64,000 bases of DNA from JAZDFC01 sp043808235 (lineage in GTDB: Bacteria > Bacteroidota > Ignavibacteria > Ignavibacteriales > Melioribacteraceae): positions 1 through 64,000 of the forward strand of contig JAZDFC010000091.1 in the NCBI GenBank assembly GCA_043808235.1, given 5' to 3'. Position numbers and translations under genes: made by a program. The notes under the pieces are model-generated. The model was not told the origin of the DNA. It searched no databases and saw only the letters and a program-made list of their open reading frames with translations. Below are positions 8,727-17,731 of this stretch, one piece after another. The first letter of the stretch is position 1, and each line of letters starts with the position of its first letter.

Positions 8727-9602
8727 ATGCAAAAAATAACCGAAAAACCCGCACACAAGATGAGCGGTTTCTTAATGCTCTTCATTTACTTAGTTATTAT
8801 TGGAGCCACCATCTATTCTCTTATAATGGGAATAGATACAGAAGATACAACGTATCTGTTTATTTTCTTCCCCGGACTCATCCTCTTATTCCTTCTGATC
8901 GGAAGTTTCTTTTTAGTTCAGCCGAATGATTCCCGTGTTTTAGTTCTTTTTGGAAAATACATCGGTACTGTTCGGGATTCAGGATTCTGGGCTGTTAATC
9001 CATTCACCTCTAAAAGAAGAGTGTCGCTGCGAATAAGAAACTTTAATAGCGAAAAACTAAAAGTGAATGATCTTCACGGTAACCCGGTAGAAATTGCTGC
9101 CGTTGTTGTTTGGCGAGTTGTCGATTCAGCCAGAGCGCTCTTCGATGTTGATAACTATGAGCAGTTTGTAGCTATTCAAAGCGAAACTGCAATCAGGGCG
9201 TTAGCTTCAATGTATCCGTATGATATTAGCGAAGAAGATCAACCCTCCCTGCGAGGAAGTACCAAAGAAATTTCAGATAATTTAAAAGAATATGTTCAAC
9301 AGCGGTTGGAAATTGCAGGTGTTGAAATAGTGGAGACAAGGATTAGTCACCTTGCATATGCGCAGGAAATAGCACAAGCTATGCTTCGACGCCAGCAGGC
9401 TCAAGCTATAATTGCCGCCCGCCAGAAAATTGTTGAAGGTGCGGTTGGTATGGTCCAGATGGCGCTAAAAATGTTAAGTGAACAGAACATTGTAGAACTT
9501 GATAATGAAAAGAAAGCCACAATGGTTAATAATTTGATGGTTGCATTGGTTAGCGAATCCGAAGCACAGCCGGTTATTAATACGGGAACACTGTATCAAT
9601 AG
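8727..9602 (+). CDS. SPFH/Band-7 membrane protein
   Basis: A 291-residue protein of the stomatin/prohibitin/flotillin superfamily, which builds oligomeric membrane-microdomain scaffolds. Two transmembrane segments (about 14-35 and 46-68) are followed by the Band-7 core: VLVLFGKYIGTVRDSGFWAV, VEIAAVVVWRVVDSARALF and the QSETAIRAL helix. A coiled-coil alanine-rich stalk follows (AQEIAQAMLRRQQAQAIIAA). AAAGGAG sits just before the ATG. It is the first gene of a three-gene operon ending in an Arc-type DNA-binding protein, an arrangement suggesting stress-regulated expression. The role in this organism is unknown. Confidence 0.85.
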   Translation: MQKITEKPAHKMSGFLMLFIYLVIIGATIYSLIMGIDTEDTTYLFIFFPGLILLFLLIGSFFLVQPNDSRVLVLFGKYIGTVRDSGFWAVNPFTSKRRVSLRIRNFNSEKLKVNDLHGNPVEIAAVVVWRVVDSARALFDVDNYEQFVAIQSETAIRALASMYPYDISEEDQPSLRGSTKEISDNLKEYVQQRLEIAGVEIVETRISHLAYAQEIAQAMLRRQQAQAIIAARQKIVEGAVGMVQMALKMLSEQNIVELDNEKKATMVNNLMVALVSESEAQPVINTGTLYQ

Positions 9603-9652
9603 AGTAAGAATATGATTAAGATTATGAAGAAGATGAAAACGAGAGGTGCATA

Positions 9653-10165
9653 ATGAAAAATCTATCGGAATACACCGGACAGAAATTATTATTGATTCAG
9701 CCAAAAGTTTTCAAGCGGGTACATGAGCTGCGCTTGGATGATGAAGTCTTGGGAATAGTACAACTGAACGGATTCTTCGAATCAACCGCGACTTTTGAAT
9801 GCAGTCTTGGCAAATGGGAAATTTTCAAACCGAGCTTCTGGAAATCAACTTATGCCGTAAGACAGGCCGGTTACGAAAATCCGTTTGCTCAATTCGTAAA
9901 AGACAAGTGGAAAACAAACGGAATAATCGAATTGCCGAAAGGTGAAAAACTACGGTTGATAAATAATATGTGGAAAGGAACTTACGAGTTACAAAACGCA
10001 TCCGGTATAAAACTGGTTGGATTCAAACGATTGGTTTCGTTTAAAGAGAAGATGGAAATATCTGTGGAGTATCATTCGGAACTATTGGATAAGAATCCAT
10101 GGATAGTAATTATGGCGTGGTTTATTTCACTCGAAAATCGTAAACGAACCGCTGCCGCCGTTTAA
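9653..10165 (+). CDS. Unknown protein, possibly LURP/tubby-like fold
   Basis: 170 residues without a signal peptide. It is rich in short beta-like segments (LLLIQPKVFKRVHELR, ATFECSLGKWEIFKPSFW, KLRLINNMWKGTYELQNASG). The alternation of strands with repeated aromatic/basic patterns recalls the LURP-one/scramblase-like tubby fold, but this is a weak, by-eye impression. A hydrophobic patch near the C-terminus (WIVIMAWFISL) could touch a membrane. It lies between the SPFH and Arc-type genes, so it probably serves the same process. It is preceded by GAGAGG. Confidence 0.6.
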   Translation: MKNLSEYTGQKLLLIQPKVFKRVHELRLDDEVLGIVQLNGFFESTATFECSLGKWEIFKPSFWKSTYAVRQAGYENPFAQFVKDKWKTNGIIELPKGEKLRLINNMWKGTYELQNASGIKLVGFKRLVSFKEKMEISVEYHSELLDKNPWIVIMAWFISLENRKRTAAAV

Positions 10166-10185
10166 TTGAATAAAGAAAGTTAGTT

Positions 10186-10380
10186 ATGGCTGAAAAGAAA
10201 AAATTTCTGTTAAGATTGGATGATAAAATTTATGCCGCCCTCGAAAAGTGGGCGGCAGATGATTTGCGAAGCATCAACGCGCAAATCGAATTTTTATTAA
10301 AAGACGCATTAAAAAAGAACGGCCGGTTATCCGATTCAACTTCAGCCCCCGTCACTCCCGAAGAATCAAACCAAAATTGA
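10186..10380 (+). CDS. Arc-type ribbon-helix-helix DNA-binding protein
   Basis: 64 residues. The first third matches the Arc/MetJ ribbon-helix-helix pattern: a beta strand KKFLLRLDDKIYAALEKWA, then the turn and second helix DLRSINAQIEFLLKDAL. The tail is low-complexity (Ser/Thr/Pro rich). It ends the SPFH operon and is the obvious candidate to bind the palindromes at 8677-8709. No toxin partner is visible, so it is more likely an autoregulator than an antitoxin. Confidence 0.8.
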   Translation: MAEKKKFLLRLDDKIYAALEKWAADDLRSINAQIEFLLKDALKKNGRLSDSTSAPVTPEESNQN

Positions 10381-10386
10381 TAATAG

Positions 10387-10437
10387 AAACCTCCAGGGTT
10401 TCCCCGCATAGCTTGCGGGTTCACACCCTGGAGGTTT
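10387..10437. terminator. Bidirectional terminator between SPFH operon and Tricorn-like gene
   Basis: A 13-bp perfect inverted repeat (AAACCTCCAGGGT / ACCCTGGAGGTTT) encloses a second small hairpin (CCCGC / GCGGG). It sits between two convergent genes and has T and A runs at its ends, so it can serve both. A related hairpin lies at 24883-24915. Confidence 0.8.
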
Positions 10438-10451
10438 TGTCCTGAAAAAAA

Positions 10452-13400
10452 TTATTTTTTAGAATCTATTTGTTTTAGCAGTTCATCAACTGCGGTTTTT
10501 AATTGTTGGTCTTCTCCTTTAGCTTTTGCATCGGGAGTATTTTCAACAATAATATCAGGTACAGCCGGGCCTAATTCTTCGTTTTTATCCGTAGCTTTCA
10601 CATACCATCCTCTACCGGGCAATCGAACCATTGAGCCGTCGATTAAATCTTTTCCTCCGGTTGAGATAACGGAACCGTTCGTTGGCATTCCAACTAAAGT
10701 TCCAAGTCCGAGAGTTTTATAAGCATGTGAAAAAATTTCAGCATTCGAATAACTATCCTCGTTACACAATGTAATAGAAGGTTTTAACCAGGCTGAAAAA
10801 ATCAACCTCTCGCCAAGCGGATAGTAATCACGGAATTTTTTATGATCGCGTTCCAGGTTATCCGTAGCGCCGCGTGGAATTGTGTAAGCATGTTGCTTGT
10901 AATTCAGCACGGTCATTAAATAATCCGTAGTCCAGCCGCCGCCATTGAAGCGAACATCAATCACCAATCCTTCTTTCCCTTCGCCCGCAGCGGTTAATTC
11001 TCTTTCAAAAATTTCAAAACTCGGAATACTCATTCCTTCGATATGCACATAACCCAATCTTCCGCCGGAATATTTATCCGTTAATTTTCTTCTTTCCTTC
11101 ACCCACTCTTCATATAATTCATTTCTAATATTTGAAACGGGACGGATGATTACTTCTCTTTCCGCGCCGTCTTTCCCCTTCACTTCGAGAATTGTTTTTT
11201 CATCGACTTTATTTGTAAGCAACGAATAAAAATCTGCTTCAGTATCAAAAGGATTTCCATCAACGGAAACAATAACATCATCGACTGATAGTTTGCTTTT
11301 CTCTCTATCAGCGGGAGTATTTGGAATTACGCGCAGTACTTTCATTCCATTACCGGTCGGGATAAGTTCAACTCCAAGTTGTCCGGTGGTCTCAGTCTGT
11401 GTTTCAATTCTCTTGTCGGAGCCGTACATCCCCATGTGACTCGCATTCAATTCACCAAGCATATAATTAAACATTTCACGGAAGTCATTTTTTGTGGATG
11501 CTTTCAAACATCTCGATTTATATTTATCATGCAGTGTTTCCCAATCATTGCCATGGAATTGCGGATCGTAAAAATTATCGCGAATGGCGCGCCATGCTTC
11601 TTCGTAAATTTGTTCCGTCTCTACATTATAATCAATTTTCATTTTTGCATTGTACGGCAACGTTTCTGATTTATCTCCCTTCGCTTCAATCCGGTTTAAC
11701 GTTCCGCCCGATTTGAAATAATAAACATATTTCCCTTCCTTATCGGTACTTACTCCGCCAGGATTCGCTCCGCCTTTCGTCATTTCCTTAACATCTTTGC
11801 CGTTCCATTTAACACTGTAAAGATCACTTCCGTCGGCGGAACTGTTCTTTGCAACATAGAAAAATGTTTCGCCGTCTTTCGAAATTGCGATGTTACTTTC
11901 ATCGCCAGGCAGTGAAGTTACCTGCGTCAACCGTTCGTGAATATTTTCCAAATCAATTTTGATTGGTTTTACTTTTATGCTGTCTTTGTCCTTATCTTTT
12001 TTATCTTCCTTCTTTTCAGAATCATCTTTTTCATCCCAATCCTGTTTTGTCTTTTGCCAATCTTCTTTATTCAGCCAAACAAACCAAACATCGTTATTTC
12101 TATTATTTCTTCCTGAGAGAAAACCAAGTTTGGAACCATCCGCGCTCCAAACAGGCGAATAATCTCCGCGGGGATGCATACTTATATTAACAGACTTCTG
12201 CGAATTATCAGCCGCATGGATAAAAATCTCATCGTTGAAGTACAAATCCGAAATTGAATACGCGAGCCATTTACTGTCCGGGCTCCATGAAATTCCAGAA
12301 GGTGTCGCCCAGCCTTCGAGCAATTTTTTTTCATTTGATAACTTGCCATCGGCGGAAATAGCCGCAACAATCAATTCACCCGCTCCCCGTAAAAAAGTAA
12401 TCTGCTTGCCATCGGGAGAAATAACGGGATTGGTTTCATCCACGTCTGTATTGGTTAACCTGATTACTTCCCGTTTTAGTGTTTTGAAAATGTTCGTTTG
12501 ATTTTCATCAGCCGAGCGAACGAGATACAAATCATACTGTCCCTCACGGTCGGAGATAAAAACTATTGTGCTGTCGCTAAGCCAATCTACATTCATATCG
12601 CGGTAAGGATGATTCGACAAATTAATTGCACGGTTCTTTTCTTTATCGTTTTCCATTACAAAAATTTCACCGTGAATAACAATTGCAGAATACTTCCCGT
12701 TGGGAGAAACTTTGTATTCCGTTGCGTCCTTCGAAAAGGTTTTGAATTCATACGGATCGAATCTGTTGTCATCTGCAACGTTGATTTTTACTTTTTGAGA
12801 CGAGCCGTCTTCCGTATTCATCAAATAAACATTTTCATCTTTTTCAAAAACAAGTTTGGAACCATCCGCGCTGACATCAAAACACCGCACGGCTTCATCT
12901 TTATAATTTGTAATCGCTTCCGGGTTGCCGTTTGCTTTTCCATCATCACCGATTTTTATTTTGTAAATGTTATACCTTCCTGATTCAGCGCTGACGTAAT
13001 AAAGAGTGTTGTTGTCTTTCCATACCGGATTAAAATCGTTGGATTCAGATGGACTAATTTTCGAATAAGCTTTTAATTTTGTATCATAAATCCAGATATC
13101 ACGGTTTGCAGGACCTTTATAATCCTCTCTGAAAACCGTATTTGTCCTTCGAACAAATGCAATATATCTTCCGTTGGGAGAAAGCCGCGGCTCATAACCG
13201 AGCGCATCAAGAATTCTTTGCGATGCGCCGCCTTTGGAAGAAACCGAATAGATTTCCAGCTCGCGTTCCACCTGCTTGAATTCGCGTGATGTAGTAAAAA
13301 GTAAATTTCCGTCGTTGGTCCAGCATGAGACGGCATCGCCAGCCGAGTTGTAAGTAATTCTTTTCGGCGCTCCGCCTTCGGTTGTAATTACAAAGATATC

Positions 13401-13667
13401 GTTGTTGCCGAAACGGTCGCCGGAAAAAGCGATTGATTTTCCGTCGATACTCCATTTGGGATTGGATTCGTATGCCTCATGAATGGTCAAGCGGCTTGCC
13501 GCCCCGCCCGATGAGGGCACAGTCCAAATATCCCCCTGGTATGAAAATGCTATTTTCGAACCGTCGGGATTTAACGCTGGGAACCGTACAAGCGGCGAGT
13601 TATTTTGCGAAAATAATTGAATTGAAAATGCAACAAACAATAATGCGGTAAATTTTAACTTACTCAT
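10452..13667 (-). CDS. Tricorn-like S41 family peptidase, secreted
   Basis: A 1071-residue homologue of the archaeal tricorn protease, an oligomeric peptidase that trims peptides. It starts with a signal peptide ending at FSQ. WD40-like PD40 repeats form the beta-propeller region (about 25-560, repeated NPDGSKIAFSY, SPNGRYIAFVRR, SADGSKLVFEKD). A Lys/Asp-rich linker is followed by a PDZ domain (GLIVTE-like LRVIPNTPADREKSKLSVDD, about 770-850) and the S41 protease domain. The latter contains GLVIDVRFNGGGWTTDYL and the catalytic-Ser loop NEDSYSNAEIFSHAY. The signal peptide places it in the periplasm or outside, unlike cytosolic archaeal tricorn. It is convergent with the SPFH operon. Confidence 0.9.
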   Translation of the reverse strand: MSKLKFTALLFVAFSIQLFSQNNSPLVRFPALNPDGSKIAFSYQGDIWTVPSSGGAASRLTIHEAYESNPKWSIDGKSIAFSGDRFGNNDIFVITTEGGAPKRITYNSAGDAVSCWTNDGNLLFTTSREFKQVERELEIYSVSSKGGASQRILDALGYEPRLSPNGRYIAFVRRTNTVFREDYKGPANRDIWIYDTKLKAYSKISPSESNDFNPVWKDNNTLYYVSAESGRYNIYKIKIGDDGKANGNPEAITNYKDEAVRCFDVSADGSKLVFEKDENVYLMNTEDGSSQKVKINVADDNRFDPYEFKTFSKDATEYKVSPNGKYSAIVIHGEIFVMENDKEKNRAINLSNHPYRDMNVDWLSDSTIVFISDREGQYDLYLVRSADENQTNIFKTLKREVIRLTNTDVDETNPVISPDGKQITFLRGAGELIVAAISADGKLSNEKKLLEGWATPSGISWSPDSKWLAYSISDLYFNDEIFIHAADNSQKSVNISMHPRGDYSPVWSADGSKLGFLSGRNNRNNDVWFVWLNKEDWQKTKQDWDEKDDSEKKEDKKDKDKDSIKVKPIKIDLENIHERLTQVTSLPGDESNIAISKDGETFFYVAKNSSADGSDLYSVKWNGKDVKEMTKGGANPGGVSTDKEGKYVYYFKSGGTLNRIEAKGDKSETLPYNAKMKIDYNVETEQIYEEAWRAIRDNFYDPQFHGNDWETLHDKYKSRCLKASTKNDFREMFNYMLGELNASHMGMYGSDKRIETQTETTGQLGVELIPTGNGMKVLRVIPNTPADREKSKLSVDDVIVSVDGNPFDTEADFYSLLTNKVDEKTILEVKGKDGAEREVIIRPVSNIRNELYEEWVKERRKLTDKYSGGRLGYVHIEGMSIPSFEIFERELTAAGEGKEGLVIDVRFNGGGWTTDYLMTVLNYKQHAYTIPRGATDNLERDHKKFRDYYPLGERLIFSAWLKPSITLCNEDSYSNAEIFSHAYKTLGLGTLVGMPTNGSVISTGGKDLIDGSMVRLPGRGWYVKATDKNEELGPAVPDIIVENTPDAKAKGEDQQLKTAVDELLKQIDSKK

Positions 13668-13810
13668 ATAAAAATCCTTCTTGATGTGGGATAATTACTT
13701 GAATTACTCTTTCTTTGTAAAGCAAGATAGCGATGTTTGAATTTATTTCAAAAAACAACAAATAATTTGACGGATGAAAATGATATTTGATTGTAGAATG
13801 ACGAATGAAA

Positions 13811-13894
13811 AATGGAACGCAGATTTTTATGATTGTTAAGATTTTTTTATGATCATAGACATTCATAAAAGATCATAATGATCCGCGTTCCATT
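13811..13894. repeat. Dispersed intergenic repeat, family A, copy 2
   Basis: The best-preserved copy. The left end AATGGAACGCAGAT and right end ATCCGCGTTCCATT are near-perfect inverted repeats around an AT-rich core rich in GATCATA words. Copies occur at 5596-5679 and 59711-59791. Confidence 0.75.
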
Positions 13895-14049
13895 GATAGA
13901 AAGCAGGGAATCACGTCCGCTTGTTAAGCCAATCTAAAACAATTATATTTATTTGAAAGTTCGATAAAAAACTACATATTCCTTGGCACTTTTTCTCCGG
14001 TTTTTACTTTCCATTTTCTGCCAAGCAACCTGCAATTTTAAAAAAATAA

Positions 14050-14077
14050 AAACCCGCAAAGTGATCGATGCGGGTTT
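14050..14077 (-). terminator. Rho-independent terminator of the NhaD-like gene
   Basis: The 9-bp arms AAACCCGCA / TGCGGGTTT are separated by a 10-base loop. On the minus strand they are followed by a T-rich run. The site is about 30 bases past the antiporter stop. Confidence 0.8.
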
Positions 14078-14104
14078 CGTTTTAAAACATCACCCAAAAA
14101 TTTT

Positions 14105-15403
14105 TTACAAAAACAAAAGCTGCACAATGATGAATATTGGTAGAAGAACAATCAATGAAAACTTATACATGTAAGCAAAGAAGCTCGGCATTTTAATGTT
14201 ATTCTCTTCAGCTACGGCTTTTACCATAAAGTTCGGTCCGTTGCCAATGTAAGTCATCGAACCAAAAAATACCGCGCCGACGCAAATTGCTTTTAGTATT
14301 TCTTCCGGAATTCCAGCGAAAAGTGTACCGGAAGTTTGACCCAATCCCATCGCAAGCGAATGGAATGTTACCGCTGTTGGGGTATTATCGAGGAAGCTAC
14401 TCAATACGCCGGTAAAATAATAGAACTGCTGCGGCGAGGTCACACCGAGATGCGCCGCATTAACTTCGAGATAGAGCAAGCACGGAACCATTGTGATGAA
14501 TATCCCGAAGAATAAATACGCGACTTCTTTTATCGGTTCCCAGGTAAAGTTGTTGGACTCGCGCAAAAGTCGCGGTGTGAATAAAAGAGATAATATTGCC
14601 ATAGCAACAATCACACCTTCGCGGATGAATTTAAAGAATTCGTTCTTTTCAATAAACGGTAAATACTGGTTATTCAAAAATGCCACAGCCAAAATTACGC
14701 CGATCATCCACCATAAATTTAATTTCCCTTCCAATTTAATCGGACGGTTAACGCGGTTATCGATTTCGATTGCTTCTTTGGGTTCTTTCTTATAAAAATA
14801 TGAATCAACAATAAAGTAAACGACAAGTAATATAAGATTAGTAACAAACCACTCCGGCGTTAATTTCAAAAACCACGTAAATGGGGCGCCGCGTAAATAC
14901 ATCATAAACAAAGGAGGATCGCCGAGTGGCGTAAGTAGACCGCCGCAATTGGCAACTATTCCTATAAAAAAAAGAATAGTGTGCACTTTGAATTTTCTTT
15001 CCTTGTTTGTATAAATCACCGGACGAATTAATAGCATTGCCGCGCCGGTTGTACCCATAAATGAAGCAAGGACTGCACCGATTGCAAGGAAGATTGTGTT
15101 GATTTTTGGTTTCGCGGCAATGTCGCCGGAAAGATAAATTCCTCCTGTAATTGTAAACAACGAACCGAGAAGAATTATGAACGGGATGTAATCAAACAAC
15201 ATCGTTTCGTACAAATTATGAGTGAACCCGGCAGATATTAAATAAATAACTATCGGAATGCTTAAAATGACTGCAACAATTAATTTATTCGAATTTTTCT
15301 CCCACCAGTGATTCCAGAATAGCGGGAATACTGCAATACAACCTAACATAAGAATAAACGGGATGAGACTTAAAATAGGAATTGAAATGTTCTGATGTTC
15401 CAT
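14105..15403 (-). CDS. NhaD/CitMHS-like sodium:proton antiporter
   Basis: An integral membrane protein of 432 residues with about 11-12 hydrophobic segments. It resembles the ion transporter superfamily group that contains NhaD and the putative citrate transporters (CitMHS_2). The conserved half-repeats are visible: ASFMGTTGAAMLLIRP with GGLLTPLGDPPLFMMYLRG in the first half, and SSFLDNTPTAVTFHSLA with GSMTYIGNGPNFMVKAVA in the second. The polar TPLGDPP and DNTPTA loops usually lie at the substrate site. Na+/H+ exchange is the most likely function; a dicarboxylate substrate is the alternative. Confidence 0.8.
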   Translation of the reverse strand: MEHQNISIPILSLIPFILMLGCIAVFPLFWNHWWEKNSNKLIVAVILSIPIVIYLISAGFTHNLYETMLFDYIPFIILLGSLFTITGGIYLSGDIAAKPKINTIFLAIGAVLASFMGTTGAAMLLIRPVIYTNKERKFKVHTILFFIGIVANCGGLLTPLGDPPLFMMYLRGAPFTWFLKLTPEWFVTNLILLVVYFIVDSYFYKKEPKEAIEIDNRVNRPIKLEGKLNLWWMIGVILAVAFLNNQYLPFIEKNEFFKFIREGVIVAMAILSLLFTPRLLRESNNFTWEPIKEVAYLFFGIFITMVPCLLYLEVNAAHLGVTSPQQFYYFTGVLSSFLDNTPTAVTFHSLAMGLGQTSGTLFAGIPEEILKAICVGAVFFGSMTYIGNGPNFMVKAVAEENNIKMPSFFAYMYKFSLIVLLPIFIIVQLLFL

Positions 15404-15600
15404 AAAATGTTCCGCAATTTATTAAAGAATATATGAGTTTTACCTCTCAGTAAGAAAGAAAACACAAAGTAAAAATAGAACAAATCCTTCATTCATTTCA
15501 AAAAAAATAATGCAATAAACTTGATGAAAAGATAATACTCTTTTAGCGAATTCAGAAAGTAGTATTAGTTATCTTTACAACTAAAAAATATGGAATAAAA

Positions 15601-16914
15601 ATGAAAAGAATTTTTGGTTTACTCGTTATCGGCTTTTTCATTTTACTTAACGGCAATGTTAGCTCCCAAATTATCCAGGAAGATCTCCCAAAAGGTAATG
15701 TGGTTTTTATTCATCCGGATGGAACGGGTTTAACAACGTGGAATGCAATGCGTGTTTTATATTACGGCCCCGATGCAACATGCAATTGGGACAAATTATC
15801 GAACATCGGTTTATACCGGAGTCATGTTAAAGATTGCTTAACATCAACCTCTCACGCGGGAGGAACAATTCACGCATACGGAGTAAAAGTCGCTTACGAT
15901 TCTTACGGACTTGACGGCGACAAAGAAATTACAGCGCGCTCCGGGAAAAAAATGAGCATAATGGATGAAGCTATTGAAGCAGGAATTAAAACCGGGCTGA
16001 TAAATACTGGAAGCATAAACGAGCCGGGTACGAGCGCGATGATAGCCAATGTAGTTTCAAGGGGAATGAGTGAGGAGATTGCCAAGCAATTAGTTCAGTC
16101 GGGAGTTGATTTGATATTTTGCGGCGGCGAAGAATGGCTCTTGCCGGAAGGAATTAAAGGATTTCACACTGCTTCGGGCAAACGAAAAGACGGATTAAAT
16201 CTAATCGAGCAACTCAAAGCAAACGGCTATAAGGTCATTTATACAAAAGAGGAATTACAAAACATTCCCGCAAACGTTAATAAATTATTTGGAGTCTTTG
16301 CCGAGGGAAGTACTTTCAATGATGTATCCGAAGAAGAGCAAAACAAACTTGGTTTAAAAAATTATAAACCTGAAGCTCCTACAATTGCTGAGATGACTAA
16401 AACTGCGGTTGCATTTCTTTCTAGGAGCAACAATCAATTCTTTTTGATGGCGGAAGAGGAAGGAACGGATAATTTGGGCAACCACTGTAACGCGCGCGGA
16501 ATGCTTGAAGCATTAAAAAGAGCAGATGACGCGGTTGGCGTTGCACTTGATTTTATGAATGCAAATCCGAACACTCTCATATTAACAGCAGCAGACAGCG
16601 AGGCGGGAGGAATTGATATGCTCGGCGACAAAACTGTTAATTTAAAGCCCGGTAATATTTCTCCCGAAAAGGATACATACGGCGCTCCTTTCGATGGTGT
16701 TAACGGTACATCAACACCAGCGTTTTTATCCGCACCGGATCAATTTGGAAACAGGTTCTTATTCACAATAACCTGGTCAAGTAATGAGGATGGCTATGGC
16801 TCGGTGGTATCTCGTGCAGAAGGGCCTAACGCTGAGCTAATGCGCGGTTCGATCGACAATACGGACATTTATAAAGTAATGTACGCAACACTGTTCGGAA
16901 AATTGCTGAAATAA
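15601..16914 (+). CDS. Divergent alkaline phosphatase family protein, secreted
   Basis: A 437-residue protein with a signal peptide ending at SSQ, so periplasmic or exported. The fold blocks of PhoA-type alkaline phosphatases are present: VVFIHPDGTGL (metal Asp), the nucleophile region LTSTSHAGGTIHAYG, NEPGTSAMIANVVSRGM, MAEEEGTDNLGNH and LILTAADSEAGG at about residue 332. Compared with E. coli PhoA, the DH pair that binds zinc is D332-S333, and the last histidine (HTG motif) is not visible; the corresponding area reads TWSSNEDGYGS. Metal use or substrate must therefore differ. This may be a Bacteroidota subfamily rather than a broken gene. The next gene is a HAD hydrolase 23 bases downstream. 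Confidence 0.82.
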   Translation: MKRIFGLLVIGFFILLNGNVSSQIIQEDLPKGNVVFIHPDGTGLTTWNAMRVLYYGPDATCNWDKLSNIGLYRSHVKDCLTSTSHAGGTIHAYGVKVAYDSYGLDGDKEITARSGKKMSIMDEAIEAGIKTGLINTGSINEPGTSAMIANVVSRGMSEEIAKQLVQSGVDLIFCGGEEWLLPEGIKGFHTASGKRKDGLNLIEQLKANGYKVIYTKEELQNIPANVNKLFGVFAEGSTFNDVSEEEQNKLGLKNYKPEAPTIAEMTKTAVAFLSRSNNQFFLMAEEEGTDNLGNHCNARGMLEALKRADDAVGVALDFMNANPNTLILTAADSEAGGIDMLGDKTVNLKPGNISPEKDTYGAPFDGVNGTSTPAFLSAPDQFGNRFLFTITWSSNEDGYGSVVSRAEGPNAELMRGSIDNTDIYKVMYATLFGKLLK

Positions 16915-16937
16915 AATACGGGTATGAATACTTTTAT

Positions 16938-17693
16938 ATGAGCAATTTTTGCAAAGAAAATATCAAAGGCGTCTTTTTCGACCTTTATGGCACACTCCTT
17001 ATCTTCAACAACATCGAGCAATCATGGGAAGATTGGATTATAAAATTTCATGAACTGATAAAGGATAAAAGCGAAATTTCATTCGAGGATTTTTCGCTTC
17101 ATTGTGATAGTTTTATGAAACGCGATGTTGTGAAAGATGTTGCTATGGGACTCACTACTTATGAAACAAGAATCAGAGATTTATGCCGTGGAATAAATCT
17201 CGAACTTGGCATTGAAGAGTTGAAAAAGATTTCCGACGAGACACCGCGTGCATGGCAAGGGTTTATTTCACCAGCGAAGGATGTTTATGAAATTCTTGCC
17301 GAATTGAAGACTCAAAAAATATTAGCTCTTATAACAAATTTTGATCATGCGCCGCATATCCGATACACATTGAACGAATTTAAGCTGGGCGATTTTTTCG
17401 ATGTAATTTTAATTTCGGACGAGGTTGAGACAAAAAAGCCGGAACCGAAAATATTCCGAATGGCGCTTGATAAAACAGGCTTGAAACCAAATGAAGTTAT
17501 TTTTGTTGGCGATAGTGAAGATGATGTCAACGGCGCGTTAGCGTCTAATATTCAACCTGTATTAATAATGCACGATACATTTACTACAATGCATGATTAC
17601 AAACATGACTATGATGACTTCGAAGATTTTCGTCATAATGATAATGCAATTATTATACATTCCTTAACGGAGCTGGTTAAGTTGATTGTTTAA
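16938..17693 (+). CDS. HAD-superfamily hydrolase, subfamily IA
   Basis: A cytosolic phosphatase of 251 residues. Motif I is VFFDLYGTLL, motif II is ALITNFDHA, the motif III lysine lies in VETKKPEPKIF, and motif IV is FVGDSEDDVNGA. A four-helix cap lies between motifs I and II, as in N-acylneuraminate-9-phosphatase, 2-haloacid dehalogenase and phosphoglycolate phosphatase relatives. The close spacing to the alkaline phosphatase suggests co-transcription. The substrate cannot be named. Confidence 0.8.
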   Translation: MSNFCKENIKGVFFDLYGTLLIFNNIEQSWEDWIIKFHELIKDKSEISFEDFSLHCDSFMKRDVVKDVAMGLTTYETRIRDLCRGINLELGIEELKKISDETPRAWQGFISPAKDVYEILAELKTQKILALITNFDHAPHIRYTLNEFKLGDFFDVILISDEVETKKPEPKIFRMALDKTGLKPNEVIFVGDSEDDVNGALASNIQPVLIMHDTFTTMHDYKHDYDDFEDFRHNDNAIIIHSLTELVKLIV

Positions 17694-17731
17694 TTTTTGA
17701 GGATCGCAGAATAAACGAGATTGCAAAAAGA

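Larger units (their letters stand above)
13668..14104. other. Intergenic stretch with repeat and terminator
   Basis: There is no supported gene in this stretch. It holds repeat family A copy 2 and, near the right end, the terminator of the NhaD-like gene. The remainder is AT-rich leader DNA of the Tricorn-like gene. Confidence 0.6.

Noticed and set aside
10186..10380. Arc-type protein as an antitoxin
   Set aside because: No toxin-like gene is adjacent; the partners are an SPFH protein and an unknown protein, so autoregulation is the simpler reading.
12498..12983. 161-codon plus-strand ORF
   Set aside because: It is antisense to the Tricorn-like protease, which has a clear signal peptide and S41 motifs; the antisense protein has no recognisable pattern.
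13660..13866. 68-codon minus-strand ORF
   Set aside because: It overlaps the Tricorn-like gene start and a repeat element, with no ribosome site.
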